33,242 bases of DNA. Source: a bacterium (lineage in GTDB: Bacteria; JAUVQV01; DATDCY01). The stretch spans positions 1 through 33,242 of the forward strand of contig DATDCY010000207.1 of assembly GCA_036524115.1 (NCBI GenBank), given 5' to 3'. The notes beneath the pieces were generated by a model. It was given only the letters and a program-made list of their open reading frames with translations. It made no database searches and was not told where the DNA came from. The translations under genes and the position numbers were made by a program. Within the stretch, counting starts at the first letter, position 1, and every line of letters starts with the position of its first letter. Of the stretch, positions 9,352 through 16,422 are shown in pieces.

Positions 9352-9888
9352 ATGATACCGAAGCGCGTCAGGGACGAGATGAACCTGCAGATCAAGCTCG
9401 AGCTGGAGTCCTACTACCTCTACCTCTCGATGGTCGCGTGGTTCCACGAGCAGAACCTCGACGGCATGGCGCACTGGATGCGCTGCCAGGCGCACGAGGA
9501 GATGATCCACGCGATGAAGTTCTTCGACCACATCATCGAGCGCGGCGGCACCGTCGAGCTGGTCGACCTGAAGCAGGGGAAGACGACGTGGTCCTCGCCG
9601 CTGGAGGCCTGGAAGGACGCCTACGCCCACGAGCAGTTCGTATCGGAGCGCATCCGCACGATCACGAAGGCCGTGCGCGAAGAGAGCGACTTCAACGCCG
9701 AGCCGATCTGCGCCTGGTTCAACAACGAACAGATCGAGGAGGAGACGAGCACGCAGAAGGGCGCGGCCAGCATCGAGATGGTCGGCGACAACCGCCAGGG
9801 GCTGCTGATGCTCGACCGCGAGATGGGCACCCGCGTGTTCACGGCCGGCTCGCCCTTGGACCCGGCGGCGTACAACCTCGCGAAGTAG
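9352..9888 (+). CDS. Bacterial non-heme ferritin
   Basis: The 178-residue four-helix ferritin has the iron ligands expected for FtnA-type proteins: Glu in ELESYYLYLSM, the EEMIHAMKF pair (Glu and His) and Glu residues in the NNEQIEEE segment. It should oxidise and store iron in the cytoplasm. A strong SD (GGGAGGAGG) precedes the ATG by about seven bases. A TTGACA box at 9278-9283 is followed after 17 bases by a poor -10 (GAAGAT), so the promoter is only tentative. The C-terminus (about 165-178) extends past the last helix. An iron store fits a genome rich in cytochromes and Fe-S proteins. Confidence 0.94.
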   Translation: MIPKRVRDEMNLQIKLELESYYLYLSMVAWFHEQNLDGMAHWMRCQAHEEMIHAMKFFDHIIERGGTVELVDLKQGKTTWSSPLEAWKDAYAHEQFVSERIRTITKAVREESDFNAEPICAWFNNEQIEEETSTQKGAASIEMVGDNRQGLLMLDREMGTRVFTAGSPLDPAAYNLAK

Positions 9889-9917
9889 CCGCCGAACGGT
9901 TTCCGCCGCCCCTCGGG

Positions 9918-9936
9918 GGGGGCGTGCTGCGCCCCC
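9918..9936. terminator. GC-rich hairpin between convergent ferritin and MFS genes
   Basis: GGGGGCG and CGCCCCC form a seven-base perfect stem around a five-base loop, midway between the ends of the two convergent genes. No T tract follows on either strand, so intrinsic termination is only possible. Confidence 0.35.
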
Positions 9937-9943
9937 TGCCCGC

Positions 9944-11272
9944 TCAGGTGCGTGCGCCGGAACCGCGGGAGTCCTTCAGCAGCGGCGCGAGCCCGGCGAG
10001 GGCGGCGCCGGCGCCCAGCGCGGTGACGAGCTGCGCAGCCCCGGCGGGGCCGCCCGCGAAGGCGGAGCCGGCCGCGCCGGCGAGCGGACCGGTCAACACG
10101 CCGATGCCGATGACCCACTCGTGGAATCCGCCGCCTTCTCCTTCGCCGCCCGCGCGGTCGAGGGAGGAGTGCAGGGACGCCGAGTAGGCGACGCCCGAGG
10201 CTGCGCCCAGGAGGGCCAGCGCGCCGATCGCGGCCGCAGGCGAGGGCGCGAGGAAGGCCGCGGCGAGCGCGGGAGGCGAGAGCGCCAGCGCCGCCGCGAC
10301 CCAGCCGCGGCGGTACTCCCAGCCGCTCCAGCGCCAGAAGAGCACGAAGACCGCGCCGCGCGCGAACAGATACGTGCTCACGAGCCAGATCGCCAGGCGC
10401 GGGCCGAGGCCGAGGCGCTCGCCGACGGTGGGGGCGAGGGCGGCGAAGGCCCCGAAGAGGAAGTAGCCGAGGCCGTTGGCGATGCGGGCCGAGAGCAGGT
10501 ACCGGGCCCGCGATGCAGACGTGTGGCCGGCCGATCCCGTGCTCGCTCCGGGGTCCTGTCGCTTCGGACCCCCGCGGACTCGACCGTTCGCGACACTGCG
10601 TCCCGCAATGACCTGCTCTTCAAGCTCACGGTCTCGTTCGGATCGCGATGGGATCGCGCTCCGGAACGGCGCGGCTGATACTCCTTCTTTGTGCTCCCTT
10701 CGGTCCGTCACGGGCGCGCCGGCGGCGCTCGAGAAGGGAGAGAAGAAGGTGTGCGCGGCGAGGAGGGCGAGCATCAGGGCGTGGGCGGCGAGCGGCGCGA
10801 AGAAGACCGTGTCGGGGTCGAGCGTGAAGAGCGAGCCGGAGAAGAAAAAGCCGGCGGCGCCCGTGAACGACCAGACGACGTTGTAGAAACCGGCCCGTCG
10901 CCCCAGGTCGGTGGTGCCGGGGGACCTCGCGACGGCGGCCTCGAGCGCGGGCCACGTCAGGGCTGTGGCGCCGCTGTACGCCGCGATCGTGCCGTACAGC
11001 GCGGCCGCCTGCGGCATTCGCCAGCCGGCCACCAAGGCCAGGCACATCCCCGCCAGGCCGAGCGCGATGGAACGGTCGGGGCCGATGCGATCCGCGAGCC
11101 GGCCCCCGGGGCGGGTCGCGAGGACGTAGGCGGCGCCCTGCGCGGCGGCGAGCATGAGGTTCGCCAGGTCGCTGAAGCCGTGGCCGACCCGGGCGTGGAA
11201 GAAGACGCCCAGGAAAAAGATGTTGGTGCCGAGGGCGTTGAGCCCCTCGAGCAGGTAGTAGCGCCTCAGCAA
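9944..11272 (-). CDS. MFS transporter, third gene of the hypDE operon
   Basis: The 442-residue protein has two bundles of hydrophobic helices separated by a long hydrophilic loop (about residues 187-255), as in the major facilitator superfamily. The loop after TM2 reads GGRLADRIGP, an MFS motif A-like sequence. I chose TTG at 11272 as the start because the sequence then begins MLRRYYLLEGLNAL directly before TM1; it is one base away from the hypE stop, so translation is probably coupled. The same frame stays open far upstream across hypE and hypD, but that part is antisense-frame noise. Substrate is unknown; the hyp setting makes a metal or small ligand possible but nothing in the sequence proves it. 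The central loop carries an unusual palindrome-rich insert. Confidence 0.85.
   Translation of the reverse strand: MLRRYYLLEGLNALGTNIFFLGVFFHARVGHGFSDLANLMLAAAQGAAYVLATRPGGRLADRIGPDRSIALGLAGMCLALVAGWRMPQAAALYGTIAAYSGATALTWPALEAAVARSPGTTDLGRRAGFYNVVWSFTGAAGFFFSGSLFTLDPDTVFFAPLAAHALMLALLAAHTFFSPFSSAAGAPVTDRREHKEGVSAAPFRSAIPSRSERDRELEEQVIAGRSVANGRVRGGPKRQDPGASTGSAGHTSASRARYLLSARIANGLGYFLFGAFAALAPTVGERLGLGPRLAIWLVSTYLFARGAVFVLFWRWSGWEYRRGWVAAALALSPPALAAAFLAPSPAAAIGALALLGAASGVAYSASLHSSLDRAGGEGEGGGFHEWVIGIGVLTGPLAGAAGSAFAGGPAGAAQLVTALGAGAALAGLAPLLKDSRGSGART
10512..10710 (-). repeat. Palindrome-rich in-frame insert in MFS central loop
   Basis: About 200 bases encoding the charged, low-complexity centre of the MFS loop contain two clear hairpins: GGGGTCC/GGACCCC (10550-10556 and 10566-10572) and CGCGAT/ATCGCG (10644-10649 and 10653-10658). 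Local composition and codon use differ from the flanking membrane segments. It resembles an intergenic palindromic repeat that inserted in frame. No second copy is in the window, so the repeat call is inference. Confidence 0.4.
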
Positions 11273-12270
11273 ATGCGGGGGAGTTGCTCGCCGGGCAGCA
11301 TGTCGAGAATGCGCGTGCCGGCGGCTGCCGTCTGCAGGAGGACCCTGGCGTCCTCCTCGCGCGCCACCTCGCCGATGATGGCCGCATCTCTTCCGCGCGG
11401 GTGTGCGCGCATCGCGGCCAGCAGCGCCGGGGCGTCCCCGGGCGCGGCGACGGCGAGGAGGATGCCCTCGTTGGCTACGTAGAGCGGGTCCAGGCCGAGC
11501 AGGTCGCAGGCGCCCGTCACCCCGGGGAGCACGGGGATGTCCGCCTCGCGCACGAGGATCCGCCGCCCGGACTCGAGCGCGAACTCCTTGAGCGTCGTCG
11601 CGACGCCGCCGCGCGTCGGGTCGCGCATGACGCGGATGGCCGTCCCGGTCGCGAACATCGCCTCGACCAGGCCGTTGAGCGCCGCCGTGTCGCTGAGGAC
11701 GGGCGGCTCGAAGGTCAGGCCGTTGCGCTCGGCCATCACCGCGATGCCGTGCGAGCCGCAACGGCCGCTGAGGAGCACGGCATCGCCGGGGCGGATCTGC
11801 TGCGCGGAGAGTTCGCGCCCGGGCGCGACCACGCCGATCCCCGCCGTCGTGATGAACAGCCGGTCGCAGGAGCCGCGCCCCACGACCTTCGTGTCGCCGG
11901 CGACGATCGCCACGCCCGCCTCGCGCGCCGCCCGCGCCATGGAGTCGACGATCTGCCGCAATTCCCCGAGCGCGAGCCCCTCCTCGAGAACGAAGCCGGC
12001 ACTGAGGGCCAGCGGGCGCGCGCCGCTGACGGCCAGGTCGTTGACAGTGCCGTTGACCGCCAGATCGCCGATGTCGCCCCCGGGAAAGAAGATGGGCGAG
12101 ACGACGTAGCCGTCCGTCGTGAAGGCGAGGCGCCCGGGTCCCGCCTCCGCGAGCAGCGCCGCGTCGCCGAAGCCGCTCACGTCGAAGGCCGGCGCCATCA
12201 CCTCGCGGATGAGCCGGTGCATCATCCGCCCGCCGCTGCCGTGGCCGAGGAGGATGCGTTCGTCGCTCAT
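11266..12270 (-). CDS. hypE: Hydrogenase maturation protein HypE
   Basis: HypE dehydrates the carbamoyl group placed on its C-terminal cysteine by HypF to give the cyanide ligand of the [NiFe] active site. The 334-residue protein shows the N-terminal GHGSGGRMMHRLI motif, DLAVNGTVNDLAVSG, the GDTKVV nucleotide loop, MRDPTRGG and the expected C-terminus PRIC with the acceptor Cys as last residue. Its ATG overlaps the hypD stop as ATGA, which fixes this start; the frame extends further upstream but only as an overlap with hypD. The MFS gene follows at once. All signature residues are present, so it is likely active. Confidence 0.97.
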   Translation of the reverse strand: MSDERILLGHGSGGRMMHRLIREVMAPAFDVSGFGDAALLAEAGPGRLAFTTDGYVVSPIFFPGGDIGDLAVNGTVNDLAVSGARPLALSAGFVLEEGLALGELRQIVDSMARAAREAGVAIVAGDTKVVGRGSCDRLFITTAGIGVVAPGRELSAQQIRPGDAVLLSGRCGSHGIAVMAERNGLTFEPPVLSDTAALNGLVEAMFATGTAIRVMRDPTRGGVATTLKEFALESGRRILVREADIPVLPGVTGACDLLGLDPLYVANEGILLAVAAPGDAPALLAAMRAHPRGRDAAIIGEVAREEDARVLLQTAAAGTRILDMLPGEQLPRIC

Positions 12271-13370
12271 GGGGCTGCCTGCCCGGCGGCCGCCGTGCCG
12301 GTATCGTGGTACTTGTAGTACGCGGCGCAGCTGCCCTCGCTGCTGACCATGCACGCCCCGACCGGCCGCTCGGGCGTGCAGGCCTTCCCGAAGAGGCGGC
12401 AGTCCGGCGGCGTCTTGATGCCCTTGAGCACCGCGCCGCACTGGCAGGCCGCGGGTTCGGGGACCTCAGGGCGCTCCAGGCCGAAGCGGCGCAGCGCGTC
12501 GCGGTGGGCGAATTGCCCCCGCAGCGCCAGGCCGCTCCCCGGGATGGTCCCGATGCCGCGCCAGTGCGCATCGCAGGGCTCGAAGAAGCGCCCGAGGATC
12601 TCGAGCGCCCGCGGGTTGCCCTCCGGCCGGACGACGCGCGTGTACTGGATCTCGACCGCCGGCTTTCCCGCCGCGAGCTGGGCGAGCAGCATCGCCACGC
12701 CGGCGAGGATGTCGCGGGCGTCGAAGCCGGTGACGACCGCCGCCTTGCCGAAGCGCTCCGGGAGGAAGGCGTACGGTGCGACACCCGTGACCGTGCAGAC
12801 GTGCCCGGGCAGGATGAAGCCGTCGACGCGCACCTCACCGGAGCCGAGCAGCGCCGCGAGCGCGGGGGGCACCGTCTTGTGCACGCAGATGATGGAGAAG
12901 TTCGCCACGCCGAGCCGTTCGGCCTCCGCGAGCGTCCCCGCGACCAGCGGCGAGGTCGTCTCGAACCCCGTCGCGAAGAAGACGATCTCGCGCGAGGGCT
13001 CGCGCCGCGCGAGCGCCAGCGCATCGAGAGGGGAGTAGACGATCCGCACGTCGGCGCCGCCGGCGCGGGCCTCCGCCAGCGACTCGCGCCGGCCCGGCAC
13101 GCGCATCATGTCGCCGAAGGTCGCCAGCGTGACCGTCCCGCTGCGCGCCAGTTCGATCGCCGCCTCGACATCGGCGGCCGCCGTGACGCACACCGGGCAC
13201 CCCGGGCCGGAGAGCAGCTGGATCGAGCCGGGGAGGAGCGCCCGGATGCCGTGGCGGAAGATCGCCACCGTGTGGGTGCCGCAGACCTCCATGAGCCGCA
13301 GCGGCCGACCGGTGGCGCCGGCGAGAACGGCGATTCCGGAGACGATTTCCTCGACCGTGGCCGCTGGCAT
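12267..13370 (-). CDS. hypD: Hydrogenase maturation protein HypD
   Basis: HypD carries a [4Fe-4S] cluster and, with HypC, assembles Fe(CN)2CO for [NiFe] hydrogenases. The 367-residue protein has MEVCGTHT (Cys30), SGPGCPVCVT (Cys58, Cys61), the FFATGFETT block, and the C-terminal cysteine-rich region CQCGAVLKG ... DCRLFGKAC ... GACMVSSEGSCAAYYKY that holds the cluster. It is the first gene of hypD-hypE-MFS. TATAAT lies 11 bases upstream of the ATG (13382-13387), with an overlapping AATAAT at eight bases, and no SD; a short-leader or leaderless transcript is likely. It lies about 12 kb from the hypCABF group. Confidence 0.97.
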   Translation of the reverse strand: MPAATVEEIVSGIAVLAGATGRPLRLMEVCGTHTVAIFRHGIRALLPGSIQLLSGPGCPVCVTAAADVEAAIELARSGTVTLATFGDMMRVPGRRESLAEARAGGADVRIVYSPLDALALARREPSREIVFFATGFETTSPLVAGTLAEAERLGVANFSIICVHKTVPPALAALLGSGEVRVDGFILPGHVCTVTGVAPYAFLPERFGKAAVVTGFDARDILAGVAMLLAQLAAGKPAVEIQYTRVVRPEGNPRALEILGRFFEPCDAHWRGIGTIPGSGLALRGQFAHRDALRRFGLERPEVPEPAACQCGAVLKGIKTPPDCRLFGKACTPERPVGACMVSSEGSCAAYYKYHDTGTAAAGQAAP

Positions 13371-13381
13371 GATGGGGAATT

Positions 13382-13387
13382 ATTATA
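13382..13387 (-). promoter_or_regulatory. -10-like box before hypD
   Basis: A perfect TATAAT on the minus strand lies 11 bases upstream of the hypD ATG, with an overlapping AATAAT three bases nearer. No convincing -35 box and no SD. Confidence 0.4.
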
Positions 13388-13433
13388 ACAGTGCCGTCGC
13401 GCCGGGGCATCGACAAGAGCCGAAAGAAATGTA

Positions 13434-13462
13434 TTGCAGAATTACTATCACTTTAATAGATT
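13434..13462 (+). promoter_or_regulatory. Possible promoter in AT-rich island
   Basis: TTGCAG, exactly 17 bases, then TAGATT, inside an AT-rich patch (about 13425-13490) that stands out from its GC-rich surroundings. It would transcribe the small SD-led frame that follows. Confidence 0.35.
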
Positions 13463-13496
13463 ACCAAACAGATTGCTATTCTAGAAAGGAGGCTGC

Positions 13497-13835
13497 GTGG
13501 GCGGTGGGGCTTTCCGGCGGCTGTCGGTCGTGGTCCGCGCCCTGGTGGGTGGGGAGAAGCTCGACGAGCTGCCGGAAGCCTCCATAACTAGGGAACATCG
13601 TTCACTTCTCGGTTTCATTTCGGCAGGGGAAGCGCTCTCTGAGGATGCGCCTGTCGGGGCAAGGAAGGAGGCCTTCCTCTTGTGGCTGCTCCGGTCGGAA
13701 GAACTCGCTTGCGACCAGCCACCGCAATCCCAGGACCGAACGTCGTTCCTCCACAGGTTGTTTGCTCGTGAAGATCTTCCCAGGGACTCGGAACGCGGTC
13801 CCGGGGGAGGTTCTGCTGTCGCAAGCCGGACGTGA
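13497..13835 (+). CDS. Small hypothetical protein, unrecognised
   Basis: This 112-residue frame begins with GTG four bases after a near-perfect SD (AAGGAGG, 13486-13492) and a promoter-like pair. I do not recognise the product. It starts with a basic amphipathic stretch (GGAFRRLSVVVRALVGGEKL), then charged Glu/Arg-rich sequence, and has no membrane segment. Codon use is less GC-biased than the neighbours, so it could be recent or decayed. It occupies most of the 517-base gap between divergent hypD and the cytochrome operon, where a regulator would be plausible. The remaining bases up to 13887 show nothing clear. Overlapping minus-strand frames look like shadows. Confidence 0.38.
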   Translation: MGGGAFRRLSVVVRALVGGEKLDELPEASITREHRSLLGFISAGEALSEDAPVGARKEAFLLWLLRSEELACDQPPQSQDRTSFLHRLFAREDLPRDSERGPGGGSAVASRT

Positions 13836-13887
13836 GCGGGCGGTGCGAAGGCTGCCGCGATCGGGGCAATCACCGGGGTAAGGTGCC

Positions 13888-14367
13888 ATGGCGATAGAGC
13901 ACAAGAAGCACGTCTTCCGCGTCTTTCTCCTCCTCGGCGCGACGGTTGTCGCCGCGCTGATCGGCAGGATCCTGGCAGTGCCGGCGACCTTCGGGACGTA
14001 CGGCTTCTACCGCGCCGGAAACCTCGGCGAGCAGGCCGCGCGCGAGGTGCGGCACGGCGGCAACGAAGCCTGCGCGGGGTGCCACGCCGAGAAGGCCGCC
14101 GAGCACGGCAAGGGCGCTCATCGGCCAGTGCCCTGCGAGGACTGCCACGACGCCCTGGGGACGCACGTCCGCGACGGGAAGCGGTTCTCCGAGATGAAGC
14201 GCACGAAGAGCGTCACCAAGCTCTGCGCCCGCTGCCACCGGGACCTCGCGGCGCGTCGGGAGTCCTTCCCGCGGATCAACATCGAAAAGCACGTGGCGGA
14301 CCAGGGGGCGACGCTCTCGGACACGGTCTGCTTCGACTGCCACAACCCCCACGACCCGAAGCCTTGA
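13888..14367 (+). CDS. Membrane-anchored tetraheme cytochrome c
   Basis: The 159-residue protein has one N-terminal membrane anchor (about 9-31) and four CxxCH heme sites at residues 62-66 (CAGCH), 83-87 (CEDCH), 113-117 (CARCH) and 148-152 (CFDCH); other His residues could be distal ligands. The HGGNEACAGCH segment is typical of small cytochromes paired with Fe-S and NrfD subunits. It should face the periplasm and exchange electrons with the Fe-S subunit encoded 14 bases downstream. It is the first gene of a five-gene run; a GGGGTAAGGTG sequence upstream of the ATG is a modest SD. Its redox partner outside the complex is not identifiable from sequence. Confidence 0.9.
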   Translation: MAIEHKKHVFRVFLLLGATVVAALIGRILAVPATFGTYGFYRAGNLGEQAAREVRHGGNEACAGCHAEKAAEHGKGAHRPVPCEDCHDALGTHVRDGKRFSEMKRTKSVTKLCARCHRDLAARRESFPRINIEKHVADQGATLSDTVCFDCHNPHDPKP

Positions 14368-14381
14368 GGAGGGCCACGGCG

Positions 14382-15164
14382 ATGACCGACTTCTCGCGAA
14401 GGCAGTTCCTGCGCACTGCGGCGCTCGCGGGCGGCGGCTGCGCGGTCTTCCTGCTGCTCGGGGAGCGGCGGGCGGGCAGGGCGTCCGTCCCGCCTGCGTC
14501 GCCGGCCGGCGACTACGACTGGACGCAGCACAGCTACGCGTACCTCATCGACACGGTCGCGTGCATCGGCTGCGGCATGTGCGTCAAGGCCTGCAAGGCG
14601 GAGAACCGCGTACCGGACGGCTTCTTCCGCACCTGGATCGAGCGCTACGAGATCTCCGAGGACGGCGAGGCCGCCGTCGACTCCCCCGACGGCGGCCTCA
14701 ACGGCTTCGAGGAGAACGTCAGTCACGTCAAGATCTCCAAGGCGTTCTTCGTGCCGAAGATGTGCAATCACTGCGCCCACTCGCCCTGCGTGCAGGTCTG
14801 CCCGGTGGGCGCCAGCTACCGCACGAAGGACGGGGTGGTCCTCGTCGACCAGGAGCGCTGCGTCGGGTGCGGCTACTGCGTCCAGGCCTGCCCCTACAGC
14901 TCGCGCTTCATCCCGCACGAGGAGGACACACCCTACCCGCGAACGGCGCAGAAGTGCACGCTCTGCTACCACCGCATCACCAAGGGGCTCAAGCCGGCGT
15001 GCGTCGCGGCGTGCCCCGTCGGGGCGCGCCAGCTCGCCGACATGAAGAACCCCTTCGACCCGGTGCGCAAGCGCATCCTGACGGAGCGTGTGCAGGTGCT
15101 GCAGCCGGAGCTGCTGACCCAGCCCCAGTGCTACTACCTGGCGCTGGACAAGGAGGTCCGATGA
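14382..15164 (+). CDS. Tat-exported four-cluster [4Fe-4S] electron-transfer protein (NrfC/HybA-like)
   Basis: The 260-residue protein opens with a Tat signal (SRRQFLRTAALAGGG, residues 5-19), so it is exported folded to the periplasm. Four cysteine groups follow in the order usual for DMSO-reductase-family Fe-S subunits: CIGCGMCVKAC, CNHCAHSPCVQVC, CVGCGYCVQAC and CTLCYHRI ... CVAAC. These should hold four [4Fe-4S] clusters linking the NrfD quinone site to the cytochrome. I start at 14382, preceded by GAGGAGGG; the frame is open further upstream but overlaps the cytochrome gene. The stop overlaps the NrfD start as ATGA. No molybdopterin catalytic subunit is encoded nearby. Confidence 0.95.
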   Translation: MTDFSRRQFLRTAALAGGGCAVFLLLGERRAGRASVPPASPAGDYDWTQHSYAYLIDTVACIGCGMCVKACKAENRVPDGFFRTWIERYEISEDGEAAVDSPDGGLNGFEENVSHVKISKAFFVPKMCNHCAHSPCVQVCPVGASYRTKDGVVLVDQERCVGCGYCVQACPYSSRFIPHEEDTPYPRTAQKCTLCYHRITKGLKPACVAACPVGARQLADMKNPFDPVRKRILTERVQVLQPELLTQPQCYYLALDKEVR

Positions 15165-16384
15165 TCCCCGAGGTGCTGGGCTACGCGTTCCCGAACGACG
15201 TCCACATCCTGTGGTCGCTGATGATCGTGACCTACCCGTACGTCACGGGGCTGGTCGCGGGGGCGTTCATCGTCTCCTCGCTCTACCACGTCTTCGGCCG
15301 CAAGGAGCTCTGGCCGATCGGGCGCTTCTCGCTGGTGGCGTCCCTCGCCTTCATGCTCGTGGCGACCTGGCCGCTGCTCAATCACCTCGGGCACCCGGAG
15401 CGGGCCTTCAACATCATGATCACGCCCAGCCCCTCCTCGGCAATGGCCGGCTTCGGGCTGGCGTACAACTGGTACCTGATGATCCTCGTGCTCGAGGTCT
15501 GGTTCGTCTTCCGCAAGGACATCATCCTGACGGCGCGGCGCAGCCGCGGGCTCAAGCGCTTCCTCTTCTCGGTGCTGGCGCTGCGGACGTACGACATCTC
15601 GGAGGAGGCGCTTGCGACGGACCACAAGATCGTCACCGTGCTGGCGGCGATCGGCATCCCCTCGGCGTGCTTCCTGCACGGCTACGTCGGCTTCCTCTTC
15701 GGCGCGCTCAAGGCCAACCCCTGGTGGTCGACGCCGCTGATGCCGGTCATCTTCCTGTTCTCGGCCGTGGTCTCGGGCATCGCGGCGATGATCCTCATGT
15801 ACCTGGCCGCGATGGGCCTCAAGGGGCTTCCGGTCCTGCGCGAGACGGTCGCGACGATGGCGCGCTGGCTCTGGCTCTTCATGATCCTCACGGTGACCCT
15901 CGAGCTGCTCGAGATCATCACGCTGTCCTACGAGAGTTCCGAGGCTTGGGTCATCATCCGCCAGCTCCTGACCACGCGGCTCTCCTTCAGCTTCTTCTCG
16001 CTGCAGCTGGTCTTCGGCTCGCTCATCCCCTTCATCTTGCTGATGATCGTCGTGCTCATGGGCAGCCAGATGAAGGCGCGGGTGCAGAACATCCTGGCCG
16101 GGGCGGCCTCCGCGATCCTCCTCGTCCAGGTCTTCTCGATGCGCTGGAACGTCGTCATCGGCGGCCAGCTCTTCTCGAAGAGCCTGCGCGGCCTGCGCAG
16201 CCCGTACCAGCCGGGATTCTTCGAGAAGGAGGGGATCCTGCCGATGCTGCTGATCCTGGTCGCGCCGTTTGTGATCCTCGTCATCTTCGAGCGGGTCCTG
16301 CCGATGTTCCGCGCAGTCGAGGAGGCTGCCGCGGCAGGGCGGATCGGCGACGAGGACGCGGGGGGCGCCGGGGCGACGAACTAG
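15161..16384 (+). CDS. NrfD/PsrC-family integral membrane quinone-interacting subunit
   Basis: The 407-residue protein has about ten membrane helices, the length and pattern of the long NrfD class (HybB, DsrP, QrcD). The TYPYVTGLVAGAFIVSSLYHVFG segment in the first helices matches the region that forms the quinone pocket in this family. The C-terminus is a charged cytoplasmic-like tail. An SD (AAGGAGGT) lies just before the ATG inside the preceding gene, and the ATGA overlap implies coupled synthesis. With the Fe-S protein and tetraheme cytochrome it should form a quinol:cytochrome or cytochrome:quinone complex; the direction cannot be told from sequence. Related three-subunit modules occur as Geobacter Cbc complexes and in Qrc. 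Confidence 0.94.
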   Translation: MIPEVLGYAFPNDVHILWSLMIVTYPYVTGLVAGAFIVSSLYHVFGRKELWPIGRFSLVASLAFMLVATWPLLNHLGHPERAFNIMITPSPSSAMAGFGLAYNWYLMILVLEVWFVFRKDIILTARRSRGLKRFLFSVLALRTYDISEEALATDHKIVTVLAAIGIPSACFLHGYVGFLFGALKANPWWSTPLMPVIFLFSAVVSGIAAMILMYLAAMGLKGLPVLRETVATMARWLWLFMILTVTLELLEIITLSYESSEAWVIIRQLLTTRLSFSFFSLQLVFGSLIPFILLMIVVLMGSQMKARVQNILAGAASAILLVQVFSMRWNVVIGGQLFSKSLRGLRSPYQPGFFEKEGILPMLLILVAPFVILVIFERVLPMFRAVEEAAAAGRIGDEDAGGAGATN

Positions 16385-16422
16385 CGTCGGGCGGCTTCTG
16401 AAGCCGGAGGAGGCAAGGCGTC

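Noticed and set aside
9944-13024. Single 1026-codon minus-strand frame
   Set aside because: Only the last 442 codons form a real protein (MFS). The upstream part overlaps hypE and hypD in another frame and is compositional noise.
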